From Myxococcus terminator_A (GTDB taxonomy: Bacteria; Myxococcota; Myxococcia; Myxococcales; Myxococcaceae), in the NCBI GenBank assembly GCA_049194865.1, contig JBLZWL010000077.1, positions 1-64,000 of the forward strand: a stretch of DNA of 64,000 nucleotides, given 5' to 3'. Made by a program: the position numbers and the translations under genes. The notes below the pieces were generated by a model that was not told the origin of the DNA, did not search any database, and saw only the letters and a program-made list of their open reading frames with translations. Positions 1 to 8,995 of this stretch are shown one piece after another. Position 1 is the first letter of the stretch. The number at the start of each line of letters is the position of its first letter.

Positions 1-26
1 TCGCGCCCCCCATCCTGCCGCGCCCC

Positions 27-674
27 ATGCCTGTCCTTCGTGGTGCCGTCACCTTCTCGCGCTTCCGGGTCGAACCCGCCAAGGAAGCGCCTTCCGACAT
101 CAAGCGCTGGCTGACCCGTGGTCTCAAGGCGCACGCGTTCGAGCCCATCGACCGCCGCTCCGAGGATGACCGCGCGGCCGGCTTCGTCGAGCTGGAGAAC
201 GCGGACGCCGTCGAGTTCTCCGTCGGCCGTGTTTTTTACGGAGAGTATGTCCTCTTCTCCTTCCGCATCGACTCGCTGAAGGTCCCCGCCTCCGCGATGA
301 AGGAGGAGATGGCGAAGTGGTCCACCAACTTCGAGGCGGAGAATGACCGTCCTCCCAGCCGTGGCGAGAAGACGCAGGCCAAGGCGCAGATCAAGCAGAT
401 GCTCCGCACGCGCGCCACGCCGCGCACCAACGTGCTGGACGTGAGCTGGAACCAGAAGACGCAGCAGCTTCAAATCTGGGCCGCGTCCCGCAAGGTGGTG
501 GAGGAGATCCTCATCGCGCTGGAGAACGCGCTGGGCCTGAAGCTCGTGGGCCTGACGCCGGCCGCCATCGCCCAGACGTCGGGAATCGACGAGAACGCGC
601 TGGGGCCCACGGCGGAGCTGATTGGCATGGACCTGCCGGCGACGTCGGCGGAGGTGGCACATGGCGAAGCGTGA
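27..674 (+). CDS. RdgC-like protein, N-terminal half (recombination-associated)
   Basis: 215 residues. The opening MPVLRGAVTFSRFRVEP and the C-terminal part around 'ALENALGLKLVGLTP' resemble RdgC, a ring-forming DNA-binding protein that modulates RecA-dependent recombination in proteobacteria. Classical RdgC is about 300 residues in one chain. Here the protein stops after about 215 and the overlapping downstream gene (14 bp overlap) supplies another 229, so the family may be split in two in this lineage. No signal peptide, so it should be cytosolic. The start is the first in-frame ATG near the window edge; its upstream region is cut off, so promoter and possible operon partners are unknown. 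The RdgC relation is inferred from motifs and gene pairing. Confidence 0.6.
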   Translation: MPVLRGAVTFSRFRVEPAKEAPSDIKRWLTRGLKAHAFEPIDRRSEDDRAAGFVELENADAVEFSVGRVFYGEYVLFSFRIDSLKVPASAMKEEMAKWSTNFEAENDRPPSRGEKTQAKAQIKQMLRTRATPRTNVLDVSWNQKTQQLQIWAASRKVVEEILIALENALGLKLVGLTPAAIAQTSGIDENALGPTAELIGMDLPATSAEVAHGEA

Positions 675-1350
675 GCAGGCGCGGGCGGATGCCGCCTTCG
701 CGCGAGGAGAGGTCGGCGTCGATGGCGCCGCCACCGAGGAGACCAAGGACGTCGCCGAGGTGGAGCGTGGTCAGGCGCGAGAGCAGCTCCTGCGGGGCCG
801 GGCGTACCTGGGCCGCGAGCTGCTGACGTGGATGCTGTGGCGCTCGGAGACGGGCGACGCGCTGGTGGAGCTGGAGGGTACGGGCGTCAACGTGCTCTTC
901 ATGGGCCGCATCACCCTGCGCGGCGTGGCGGGCGACGTCACGGAGCTGAGCGCGAAGGGCACGCTGGCGCCGTACTCGGAGCAGGTGAAGCACGCGTTGG
1001 ACAAGGGCCTGCTGGTGGCCCAGGCGCGCATCCGCTTCACGCATGGCGAGAAGGAATACGAGGCCACGCTCGACTCGGAGTTCCTCGACGTTCGCGCCGC
1101 GAAGCTGCCCGCGCTGATGAGCGAGGAAGAGGATGACCAGCTCAACGAGCGGCTGTTCCTCACCGAGCAGCTGTCCGCGATGATCGACGCGCTGGTGGGC
1201 GACTTCCTCAAGATTCGCGTGGGGAAGACCTGGAGCAAGCAGGTGGTGCCGGCGATGAAGGAGTGGATGCGCGGCGACGAGCAGGGCGCCAACGCGCTCT
1301 CCAAGGCCGCGCGCGCCCGGGGCCGCGACGCCCGCGCTGCCCGGCACTGA
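661..1350 (+). CDS. RdgC-like partner protein (C-terminal half)
   Basis: 229 residues, translationally coupled to the preceding RdgC-like gene. ATG at 661 is chosen over an upstream in-frame start at 622 because the 622 extension is an Arg-rich read-through of the upstream gene. The segment 'YLGREFLTWML'-like (seen as YLGRELLTWMLWRSE, about residues 42-56) is the kind of block found in the C-terminal half of RdgC-type proteins. The C-terminus carries KTWSKQVVPAMKEWMRG. Cytosolic, charged, no membrane segment. It presumably binds DNA or forms a complex with the preceding product. The tail of this gene is repeated as a relic at 3775-3840, beyond the intervening RCC1 gene. Confidence 0.55.
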   Translation: MAKREQARADAAFARGEVGVDGAATEETKDVAEVERGQAREQLLRGRAYLGRELLTWMLWRSETGDALVELEGTGVNVLFMGRITLRGVAGDVTELSAKGTLAPYSEQVKHALDKGLLVAQARIRFTHGEKEYEATLDSEFLDVRAAKLPALMSEEEDDQLNERLFLTEQLSAMIDALVGDFLKIRVGKTWSKQVVPAMKEWMRGDEQGANALSKAARARGRDARAARH

Positions 1351-1360
1351 GTTTCGGAGA

Positions 1361-1391
1361 CGCTGACAGGGGCGTGGAGCCTCTGTCAGCG
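1361..1391. terminator. Hairpin terminator between convergent genes
   Basis: A 13-bp stem (1361-1373 pairing with 1379-1391, one G-U pair) with loop GTGGA. It starts 11 bases after the stop of the RdgC-like partner and 30 bases before the stop of the convergent RCC1 gene. There is no U-tract, but high-G+C genomes often use such hairpins. Confidence 0.6.
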
Positions 1392-1420
1392 CCTCGCAAT
1401 CCGTGAGCCTCGGCTTTCGC

Positions 1421-3652
1421 TCAGTGGGGAAACAGCGAAGGGGCGGCGAGCGGACCGAAGGACCGCGTCCCGGTCCCGAGCTGTCCGTTGAGATTGGTGC
1501 CCCATCCCCAGATGGAGCCATCCGTCCGGGACACCAGGACATGGGATGGGCCGGCCTCGAGGTTCTGGACGTCTGACAGGTTGGGGACCGGCGCGGGACT
1601 CGACCTCGAGGTCCAGGTCCCATCTCCCAGTTGCCCCACCGCGTTGCTGCCCCAGGCCCAGACGGTGCCATCGGACTTGAGCGCCAGCGAGCAGCCATCC
1701 CCTACCGTGATGGAGACCACGTCCGAGAGGCCCGCCACCTGGACGGGCGTCTGCCGGGTGAGGTTCGTCCCATCTCCGAGCTCGCCGTTGCCATTGGGGC
1801 CCCACGCCCACACGGTGCCGTCTGACTTGAGCGCCAGCGAGTGGTCCTCGGCCGCTACGGCGATGATGTCCGTGAGGAGGGAGACCTGCACGGGCGTCAG
1901 ACGGTCAACCTCAGTTCCATCCCCAAGCTGGCCTGCCGAGTTGTTCCCCCAGGACCAGACGGTGCCGTCGGCCTTGAGCGCCAGCGAGAAATCCCAGCCT
2001 CCCGCGCTGGCGATGACGTTCGATAGTCCTGTCACCGGCTTCGGCTCAGCGCGTCCCCAGCGCGTGCCATCTCCGAGCTGACCGTAGCCATTGTTGCCCC
2101 AGGCCCACAGGGTTCCGTTGCCAGTGGCGGCCAACGAGTGGACGTGGCCGGCGGCCACGGAGACGACGTCCGTGAGCTGCGGAATCCGCGCGGGAGTGGG
2201 CAACGTGAGGCCGCCGGTGCGCCCGAGTTGATTATTCGAGTTGCGGCCCCAGCTCCACACCGTGCCATCCGTAGCCAGCGCCAACGCGTGGAAATAGCGC
2301 GCCGCGAGCGAGGTGACGGAGGGCAGATTGGAAACCTGGAGGAACCCCGGGCGGAAAAGGGTGGTCCCATCTCCCAGCTCACCATTGCCGTTGTGGCCCC
2401 ATGCCCACACTGTTCCATCCGGCTTCAAGGCCAGTGAGAAGGCGTAGCCGGCCTGGAGGCGCGCCGGCCCGGTCATGAGGGAGGCAATCGGGCTGGGGTG
2501 GTAGTTCGGAACTCCGTTCCCAAGCTCACCCACCCTGTTGTTGCCCCAGGTCCACACGGCGCCATCGGACGTGCGCGCCAGCGAATGATAGTCCCCCGCC
2601 GCCAGCGCGACGCCGCCCGTGAGGCCCGTGACGGGGACGAAATTCCGCCTCTGGGTGGTCGTGCCGTCACCCACCTCCCCGAAGGTGCTGTCTCCCGCCG
2701 CCAGGACAATGCCGTTGGCCCCGAGCACCAGCGAATGAGAAGAGCCGGTGGCCACCGCCACGATTCCCGTCAGCCCGAGAATGGGTGCGGGTGCCCAACG
2801 GGAGGTGAGGGTTCCATCGCCCAGTTGGCCGTAACCGTTCGCACCCCAGGCCCAGACGCCGCCATCGGTCCGAATCGCCAGCACATGCCTGGCGGACACG
2901 TCGATGGCGGTGACGTTCGTCAGGCCGGGCACCCGCACAGGCGTGCGCCGGGTCATGGTGGTGCCATCTCCCAGGATGCCTCCCGAGTTGGAACCCCAGG
3001 CCCAGACCGTGCCATCGGCTTTGACCGCGAACGCGAAACCCCCAGCGGCGGTCAGTGCCGCGACACCGGTGAACCCTGGGATGGGCCCCGCCAGACGTCG
3101 TGACGTCGAGGTGCCATCCGCGAGCTGTCCGAAGGAGTTGTCGCCCCAGGCCCAAACCGTGCCATCGGTCTTGAGCGCCAGGGAGAAGTCAGTCCCCGCG
3201 GCCACGGCCTGAACGCCTGTAAGACCTGTCACCTGGACGGGCAGGGAGCGGTTGGTTGTCGTGCCGTCGCCAAGCTGCCCTTGGTAATTGCGGCCCCAGG
3301 TCCAGACGGTGCCGTCGGACTTGAGCGCCTGCGACCAGAGACCCCTCGCGGAAACGGCCACGACGTCCGTGAGCCCTACCACCCTGACGGGTGTCCGTCG
3401 GGTGAGTGTCGTGCCGTCTCCGAGCTGCCCAAACTCGTTGTCACCCGAAGCCCAAACCGTCCCATCCTCGGCGACCACCAGTGAGTGCCTGAATCCCACG
3501 GCGCTGCGCACACTCGCGGGTGGAGTGACATTGAGGGGTTGGCTCTGACGGGGTGGCGCCTCCGCTGCGCCGGGCGGCGCCTCCGCGCACCCCACTGCGA
3601 ATAGCAGACTCAACGCCATACGGACAGACGTCAGCTTCAGACGGGCAGACAT
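1421..3652 (-). CDS. RCC1-repeat lipoprotein (beta-propeller)
   Basis: 743 residues. An N-terminal signal ends in lipobox FAVGC (Cys22), so it is probably an envelope lipoprotein. The rest consists of about a dozen repeats of roughly 50 residues with the RCC1 signature 'GTVWAWG.N..GQLGDGT', separated by 'P..V.GLT.V.AVAAG..HSLAL'. RCC1 repeats fold into bladed propellers; in bacteria such secreted proteins are usually of unknown binding function. Intact from start to stop, unlike the related gene at 42047-43195. It sits between the RdgC-like pair and a relic of that pair's second gene, suggesting it was inserted or that the locus was duplicated. The start ATG at 3652 is directly followed by a good signal peptide. 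Confidence 0.85.
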   Translation of the reverse strand: MSARLKLTSVRMALSLLFAVGCAEAPPGAAEAPPRQSQPLNVTPPASVRSAVGFRHSLVVAEDGTVWASGDNEFGQLGDGTTLTRRTPVRVVGLTDVVAVSARGLWSQALKSDGTVWTWGRNYQGQLGDGTTTNRSLPVQVTGLTGVQAVAAGTDFSLALKTDGTVWAWGDNSFGQLADGTSTSRRLAGPIPGFTGVAALTAAGGFAFAVKADGTVWAWGSNSGGILGDGTTMTRRTPVRVPGLTNVTAIDVSARHVLAIRTDGGVWAWGANGYGQLGDGTLTSRWAPAPILGLTGIVAVATGSSHSLVLGANGIVLAAGDSTFGEVGDGTTTQRRNFVPVTGLTGGVALAAGDYHSLARTSDGAVWTWGNNRVGELGNGVPNYHPSPIASLMTGPARLQAGYAFSLALKPDGTVWAWGHNGNGELGDGTTLFRPGFLQVSNLPSVTSLAARYFHALALATDGTVWSWGRNSNNQLGRTGGLTLPTPARIPQLTDVVSVAAGHVHSLAATGNGTLWAWGNNGYGQLGDGTRWGRAEPKPVTGLSNVIASAGGWDFSLALKADGTVWSWGNNSAGQLGDGTEVDRLTPVQVSLLTDIIAVAAEDHSLALKSDGTVWAWGPNGNGELGDGTNLTRQTPVQVAGLSDVVSITVGDGCSLALKSDGTVWAWGSNAVGQLGDGTWTSRSSPAPVPNLSDVQNLEAGPSHVLVSRTDGSIWGWGTNLNGQLGTGTRSFGPLAAPSLFPH

Positions 3653-3774
3653 GGATGCCTCCAGTGCGGGAGAGGCATTCTGCCAGCAATGTCAGGCATT
3701 GGCGAAAGGGGCAGCGCGGACAATGGCGGGCGGAAAGTGTGGATAGAACATTCCTGCCACAGGGTTCGAGCGAA

Positions 3775-3840
3775 GAAGACCTGGAGCAAGCGAGCGGTGC
3801 CGATGATGACGGAGTGGCTGCGCGGCGGCGAACAAGGGGC
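3775..3840 (+). pseudogene. Relic of the RdgC-like partner gene (C-terminal fragment)
   Basis: About 66 bp aligning with 1224-1290, roughly four of five bases identical by eye. In one frame it reads KTWSKRAVPMMTEWLRGGEQGA versus KTWSKQVVPAMKEWMRGDEQGA in the intact gene. No start, and the rest of the gene is missing, so it is a decayed duplication lying on the far side of the RCC1 gene. Confidence 0.6.
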
Positions 3841-3921
3841 TTGGCGACCGCGCGAATCCAGGATACCTCTCACAACCGCAGGGGCCGCAGCCAAAGGGAT
3901 GGATCATCGGTTCATCCCTTG

Positions 3922-5964
3922 ATGGAAAGCATATCCATGCAGGCATCCCTGCCGTTCCGCTCCGTGGCGGAGAAGCTCCAGAGTCGTCCCATTGCCCGCG
4001 CCCTGTCCCTGCTCCTTGTCCTGGGCGGAGGACTGGCGCACGGCACCAGCTCCCAGTCCGTGTCTCGCTCAACCCCCGCGAGCCTGGCGTCCCTGCTGCC
4101 AACGATGTGTGCCCGCGTCCACGGCACGGGTGACTTCCAGCGCGCCTTCTGCGCCACCGGCAACGTGGGCGCCACCTGTGTCGGCGATTCCGCCCGGACT
4201 TGCACCGATGACGGCAGCGCCATCCACCCGCGCTGGTATCAGGCAGCCATCGACTGGGCGAAGGCCAACGGCCACTCGAGGGTGGTGTTGGATCCAGGCA
4301 CCATCACCATCTCCGAGGCGACGAAGCTCGCCTGGAGCTGGCCTTGGGGCAATGGCTTTGGCCTCCATGTCCCGGCGGGAATCCACCTGGAGGGGACGTC
4401 GCTGTCCCCGCCCACAATCATCAACGTCGACCATGCCACCACGAAGCTGAACGGGTTGATCATCGTCGCGGGCACGGGCACCGAGGAGGGCCTGCTCAAC
4501 GACGCCAGCGTCTCCAACCTGACCCTGGTGGGGACGACGAACGTCGGCTACAGCCAGGGGCAGGAGTGCCCGGCGCGCGCCCACTCACTCAACTCCATCC
4601 TGGACCTGGATGGCTACGAGCCGCCCTCGCCCGCGCCCACGGTGTTCAACACGGGGACGATGCCGCGCCGGTGGACCGTCGGCGTCCAGGTCAACCACGC
4701 CGAGGCCATGAGTGGCCCGGCAGTGAATGTCCATCACCTGCGCATCGTCCACCTGGGGGCGGGCATCGCCTATGGCTGGAATACGGCCCACGTGAAGGAA
4801 GACCCCGCGTGTGAGACCAGGCCCGGTATCAAGATCTCCATCCAGCCGGCCAGCGCGACGTCGACCGGTCCCGGTAGCCCAGTGGTCTATCACTGCCCCA
4901 GCGGGTGGAACCTCAAGGCGCTGAGCCTCCGGCCCGGAACCGCGGAGTGCCGCCCCACGTCCTGCAATGTGGACGGCAGCATCCCCTCTGGACAGTGCCC
5001 GGCCCTGCCACCGCTGGGGGAAGGGGAGACGGTGCCGAACGGGATGTACTGCATGCGCGTCGACCCCACCACGGAGTTCGGAGCGCGGCGGTATTGCACG
5101 AACCAGCCGTTCGAGTTCCGCGGCAACGCCAATGCTCGCTCCCTGGTCCACCACAACTCCATCTGTGACGTGAACGTGGGCATCAACATCGTGGGCGGTA
5201 ATGTCGACGTCTCCAAGAACGTCGTCCTGCGGGCGCCCCACAACGAGCCCCTCACCAGCAACTTCGGACTGAGCACGGACGGACACCTGCCGTACACCAG
5301 CTCGACGACGCACACCGAGAACTTCGTCTCCGGCTTCTCGCTGGGCTTCCTCACCGATGGCAGCCAGTACACCGTCGCGCCCCCGTGCGCGTTTCGCCAG
5401 TTGACCGGCTATGACATCGGAGATTTCGGCGACTACAACCACGTGCTCGAGTTGCAGCAGCACCTGCTCGACGATGCGCAGAAGTACTACGCGCTGACCG
5501 ACCCGATGCGCGGCTTCATCGACCACGTGTATGTGCGGGACAACCGCTTCTACAAGAATCCGATTGGCATCACCTTCTACCGGGTCAACTGGGGCTTCGT
5601 CGGCTTCAACAAAATCGAGTCACAGCTCACCGGTGTGAAGGGGCAGCTCGGCGTCCTGGTCGACAACACGCTCAACAGCTGGGTCTACGGAAACACCATC
5701 CGAGACTTCAGCAGCAGCCTCGAGTTCCGAGGGTCGCCGGGCCATCAGTCGACGCTGGGCTCCTGCTACAATGGCAACCACGTGGTCTGTGATGCGCCGG
5801 GCTGCCCCAACTGGGCCAGCTACCCCAACGTGTTCTCGGGCAGCGATGTCGTGGGCGGCACGGCCTGCAACGTGGCGTACACGGCGAACTACTGCGCTGA
5901 CTCGACGTCGCTGCCTTCACCCACGTTCCCCGTGGGTGTCACGAGGCAGTGCTACGCATACTGA
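3922..5964 (+). CDS. Secreted parallel beta-helix (pectate-lyase-fold-like) protein
   Basis: 680 residues from ATG 3922 (a second ATG at 3937 is possible); the frame is open further upstream but that part overlaps the relic and the RCC1 5' end and is not protein-like. Residues about 20-40 form a signal peptide ending GGGLAHG. The mature region begins with a Cys-containing segment and runs into 'DPGTITISEATKLAW', then repeated Asn/Gly turns such as 'NVGINIVGGNVDVSKN' and 'VDNTLNSWVYGNTI', typical of a right-handed beta-helix as in pectate lyases. Many cysteines suggest disulfides and an extracytoplasmic location. No catalytic residues were identified, so enzyme or adhesin is open. Confidence 0.6.
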   Translation: MESISMQASLPFRSVAEKLQSRPIARALSLLLVLGGGLAHGTSSQSVSRSTPASLASLLPTMCARVHGTGDFQRAFCATGNVGATCVGDSARTCTDDGSAIHPRWYQAAIDWAKANGHSRVVLDPGTITISEATKLAWSWPWGNGFGLHVPAGIHLEGTSLSPPTIINVDHATTKLNGLIIVAGTGTEEGLLNDASVSNLTLVGTTNVGYSQGQECPARAHSLNSILDLDGYEPPSPAPTVFNTGTMPRRWTVGVQVNHAEAMSGPAVNVHHLRIVHLGAGIAYGWNTAHVKEDPACETRPGIKISIQPASATSTGPGSPVVYHCPSGWNLKALSLRPGTAECRPTSCNVDGSIPSGQCPALPPLGEGETVPNGMYCMRVDPTTEFGARRYCTNQPFEFRGNANARSLVHHNSICDVNVGINIVGGNVDVSKNVVLRAPHNEPLTSNFGLSTDGHLPYTSSTTHTENFVSGFSLGFLTDGSQYTVAPPCAFRQLTGYDIGDFGDYNHVLELQQHLLDDAQKYYALTDPMRGFIDHVYVRDNRFYKNPIGITFYRVNWGFVGFNKIESQLTGVKGQLGVLVDNTLNSWVYGNTIRDFSSSLEFRGSPGHQSTLGSCYNGNHVVCDAPGCPNWASYPNVFSGSDVVGGTACNVAYTANYCADSTSLPSPTFPVGVTRQCYAY

Positions 5965-5977
5965 AGTCTTGACGCTG

Positions 5978-6014
5978 CGGGGATGCGCGGCGCAGGGCAG
6001 GCCGCGCATCCCCG
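5978..6014. terminator. Perfect 14-bp hairpin between convergent genes
   Basis: CGGGGATGCGCGGC (5978-5991) pairs perfectly with 6001-6014, with a 9-base loop. It lies 13 bases after the stop of the beta-helix gene and 47 bases before the stop of the convergent metalloprotease gene. Likely serves one or both transcripts. Confidence 0.65.
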
Positions 6015-6061
6015 TGGTGGGGCGATAGCTCCTCGATTGACAGGGAGGTGTCGCCGAGACG

Positions 6062-7279
6062 TCACTGCACGAAGAGGACGAACGTCTCCCAGGCGCCGAC
6101 CGCGGGGCGGTTGGCGTTCACTGCACCCGAGGTACTGCCGCCGCCGCCGTTCTCCGCCACCACGTACTGTCCATTGGAGGCTTGCAGGGCCACGCGGTCA
6201 CCGGTCTGGAAGCGGCTTCGTCCTTCGAGGTTGATGAGACGGAAGGCCTCCCAGCCCTGGGCGACGGCGCGGTTGGCGTTGACCACGCCGCCGCCGCCGT
6301 TCTCGGCCGTGACGAACTGGCCGTTGAAGGCGCGCAGGTTGATGACGTCATTGTTGAGCAGCTCGCCGCCGTTCAGGTCGACGTAGCCGAAGCTCTCCCA
6401 GGTGCTGATGGCCAGACGGTCAGCGCCCACGAAATTGCCACCGCCGTTCTCCGCGACCAGGTAGTGGCCGGTGGCGGTGCGGAAGGCCAGGCTCGCCCCG
6501 CTCCGGGGATACAGCGCAAGCAGCGCGGTGACATCGCTGCCCGTGAACTCGCCGGTCTCCGACGAGCGGAAGCAGGCGTTCATGATCGAGCCACCGAGCA
6601 CCGCGTTGGTCGGCGTGCCGGGGATGTGGATGGCTCCGACGCCCGCGGCGCCCTCGTTGCCGCCAGTGCCGCAGCTGATGGCGCGGTTGTAGTAGTCCGA
6701 GTGACGGAAGCCGAGGGTGTGGCCGAGCTCGTGCGTGATGACGTGCTCGATGACGTCGACACCGTACTGGCTGAGCAGGCCGCCAATGGTGATGGACCCG
6801 AAGGGCAGGCCGTTGGCCGGGAACCCCGCGACGCCGCCGTTCATGTTCGGGTCGATGTTGGCGTTGATGGTGAAGCTGCATCCGGTGCTCGGCGTGCGCG
6901 CCATCGAGAACCGGAGCGGCCGCTCCGCGTAGTTCTGGATGGCCAGGTTGAGGGCCGTGCTGAACACCCCGGTGAACGCGGAGCCGTTGACACAGATTTT
7001 CGTCACGGCCGCGCCGACGAGGTTGGTCGTGCGGTACTGCTCCTCGGAAGAAGGAGCCTGCAGCATCTCGCGAGAAGCCTCCAGGCTGACCTCCGCGTCC
7101 CGGCCCACATAGACGGTCTCGCCGACGACCTGGATGTCATTGGCCGGGAAGCCCGCCTGTATCAAGTTGTCGACGGTCTCCTGTGTCCGTGCGGGCTGCT
7201 CTCCGCAGCCGAAGACCAAGGCGCTGCTCGCGGCGAGCGCGAGAATGAAAAACTTCGAGGACCTGGGGGTGTGGTTCAC
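6062..7279 (-). CDS. HEIGH-type zinc metalloprotease lipoprotein with fascin-like C-terminus
   Basis: 405 residues from GTG 7279. This start gives a clean lipoprotein signal (lipobox VFGC, Cys25) and has an AGGA-like ribosome site; an ATG at 7363 would add 28 residues ahead of the signal. HELGHTLGFRH begins at residue 183 and matches the extended HExxHxxGxxH zinc motif of the M57/'dual-action HEIGH' metallopeptidases known from myxobacteria. Residues about 265-405 hold three repeats of the form 'L.A.NGQYVVAENGGGG..NANR...W E.F', a beta-trefoil (fascin/actin-crosslinking-like) pattern. Likely a surface or secreted protease with a binding domain, of use in predation. Catalytic motif complete. 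Confidence 0.8.
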   Translation of the reverse strand: MNHTPRSSKFFILALAASSALVFGCGEQPARTQETVDNLIQAGFPANDIQVVGETVYVGRDAEVSLEASREMLQAPSSEEQYRTTNLVGAAVTKICVNGSAFTGVFSTALNLAIQNYAERPLRFSMARTPSTGCSFTINANIDPNMNGGVAGFPANGLPFGSITIGGLLSQYGVDVIEHVITHELGHTLGFRHSDYYNRAISCGTGGNEGAAGVGAIHIPGTPTNAVLGGSIMNACFRSSETGEFTGSDVTALLALYPRSGASLAFRTATGHYLVAENGGGNFVGADRLAISTWESFGYVDLNGGELLNNDVINLRAFNGQFVTAENGGGGVVNANRAVAQGWEAFRLINLEGRSRFQTGDRVALQASNGQYVVAENGGGGSTSGAVNANRPAVGAWETFVLFVQ

Positions 7280-7505
7280 AGGCAATCCTGTCGTGAAGGC
7301 CGGACGGATGAGACATTGCCTGCTCGAGCCTTCTCGCGAGCAGGATGCCCAACGCCTTATCAACCTCCATGTTCAGCGACTGCGGATTCGCGGGTGCTTC
7401 GCGCCCACGTGTCGCCTGGAACGCCACGGCGTCATCGTGGGACGCAGCCGTGTTCCTCCACTCCACAGTGTCGATGTCGCGGCGCGCGGCTCGTGAGTTG
7501 CGGGC

Positions 7506-8372
7506 TCACGGTGCGGGAGGCGAGAGCGCCCGGAATCCCTCCGCGAGCGCGATGCCGATGTTGCCCATCAGGTCCTGTCGCGCGTTGACTACATAGAGAT
7601 GCGGAGTGAGCGCCCACACCTCACGGACGATGCGGCGCGCAGGGGGAGGGGGCTGCGTGCTCAGCTCCGCCTGGAGCAGCGGCAGCACCTTGTCGGACAA
7701 CCGCAGGGCCGTGTCCATCACGAACACCGCCACGTGCGGACGCAGCGCGCGCACGCGTCGGAAGAAAGCCCCCACCTCATCCGGCGCCAGGTGCTTGGGT
7801 GGCGACGACTTCATCTCCAGATAGACGAGCCGTCCCTCCGCCGTGCCCACGACATCCAGGTCTCCACCCACGTCGGGCGCGTGGAACTTCACGCCCGCCG
7901 CCACGTCGAAGCCGAAGCGGCCTCGCAGCTCATGCGCGACGTACCACTCCAACGTTCCGCCGAAGCTCGCCGCGGGATGGACCAGTTGGTATCGGCCGTC
8001 CGTCTCGCGCGTGGCCAGGTCCAGGGACACCAGGTCCTCGGCGAAGGCCGTGGCGCCGGCCTCCTCCAGATAGCGAGTGGCCTCCATCGGCGTGAAGCTC
8101 CCTCGTCTCAGGATGGCGCCGCGCAGGAACAGGCGGAAGGCGTAGTGGCCCAGCCGCTCCACGAGCCGCTCCGCCCGCGCGCCGCTCACGTCGGCGGGGA
8201 AGGGCAGGTCCAAGGGCGCGACGGTGGCCGGGAAGCCCCGGCGCGCCAGCATCGCGAGGGGCTCGTTGCCGGGTGGCAACAACAGACGCGGCTCGGGCGC
8301 TGCGCTGGCCTCGCCCAACTCCAGCTCACGCGCCGTGGGAAGTTCGTCCTCGGGGGGCGGCTGCTCCGTCAT
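7506..8372 (-). CDS. PD-(D/E)XK nuclease-like protein of unknown function
   Basis: 288 residues, cytosolic. The acidic, Pro-rich N-terminus (1-35) is followed by a helical region (about 60-130) and then a segment that fits the PD-(D/E)XK fold: E142 in 'TLEWYVAHEL', D171/D173 in GGDLDVVG, and E186-x-K188 in 'LVYLEMKSS'. This arrangement is shared by restriction-like nucleases and their inactive relatives. The C-terminal part has 'IVREVWALTPHLYVVNARQD'. No partner gene suggests a restriction system; the upstream neighbour is transcribed the same way but 44 bp away. Nuclease activity is inferred from motif spacing only. Confidence 0.45.
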   Translation of the reverse strand: MTEQPPPEDELPTARELELGEASAAPEPRLLLPPGNEPLAMLARRGFPATVAPLDLPFPADVSGARAERLVERLGHYAFRLFLRGAILRRGSFTPMEATRYLEEAGATAFAEDLVSLDLATRETDGRYQLVHPAASFGGTLEWYVAHELRGRFGFDVAAGVKFHAPDVGGDLDVVGTAEGRLVYLEMKSSPPKHLAPDEVGAFFRRVRALRPHVAVFVMDTALRLSDKVLPLLQAELSTQPPPPARRIVREVWALTPHLYVVNARQDLMGNIGIALAEGFRALSPPAP

Positions 8373-8416
8373 GGCCCTACCCTAGCCCGCTTCCAGGTAG
8401 GGGATGGGGCAGCGAC

Positions 8417-8851
8417 TCACTGCACATAGACAGGGCAGTAGCGCAGGAACTCCGTCACGGGAGGCTGGCAGAGCTGGAGGATGCGGGAGTCGTCACCAAA
8501 GCTCTTGCTGCGCGCCTGGAGGTAGCAAGCCGCGGGGTCATCCTCGTTCGTGGCGAACTGGCAGAGCTGGAGCGCCTGCGCCTGCGTCAGCGAGCCCTCG
8601 TCCTGGACCTGCAGGAAGCACTTCGCGGGAGCGTCGGAGCGGGCGCCGCGACAGAGCTGGGTGGCCACATAGTCGTCGCTGAGCCCTCCCTGGCTCGCGG
8701 CCGAGTAGCAGGAGACCTGGGGGGCGACCGCCGCCTCGTCGTCGTCCTGAGCGAGCCCGCTTGCCGGAGCGACGAGCAGGAGCAATGCACCCAATCCTCC
8801 CGAGCTGGCGAGCGGAAGGACGGACCGGAACCTGGAGCTGGATGATTTCAT
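8417..8851 (-). CDS. Small Cys-rich exported protein
   Basis: 144 residues. N-terminal signal peptide ('LGALLLLVAPASGLAQ', cleavage near residue 35). The mature part repeats four times a short unit of the form C-Y/F-x-Q/A...L...x-A-x-QLC, so eight cysteines fall in a regular pattern compatible with disulfides. No known family was recognised. GAGG lies 7 bases before the ATG. Probably periplasmic or secreted; function unknown. Confidence 0.6.
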   Translation of the reverse strand: MKSSSSRFRSVLPLASSGGLGALLLLVAPASGLAQDDDEAAVAPQVSCYSAASQGGLSDDYVATQLCRGARSDAPAKCFLQVQDEGSLTQAQALQLCQFATNEDDPAACYLQARSKSFGDDSRILQLCQPPVTEFLRYCPVYVQ

Positions 8852-8995
8852 CGCGGGCCTCGTGCCGAAAATCTAGGGCGCCGACCGCCGCGCGGAAGAA
8901 AACGCACGCCCTCCGCGAGGCCGCCAGGCTGGAGACCTGCCCAGGACGACCAAGCGCCTTGTACAGTGCCCGGCGCGCAGGGCAGCGGAGGGGAC

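Noticed and set aside
1421..3652. Regular repeats about 150 bp apart that could suggest a repeat array
   Set aside because: They encode RCC1 propeller blades in frame and are not CRISPR or satellite repeats.
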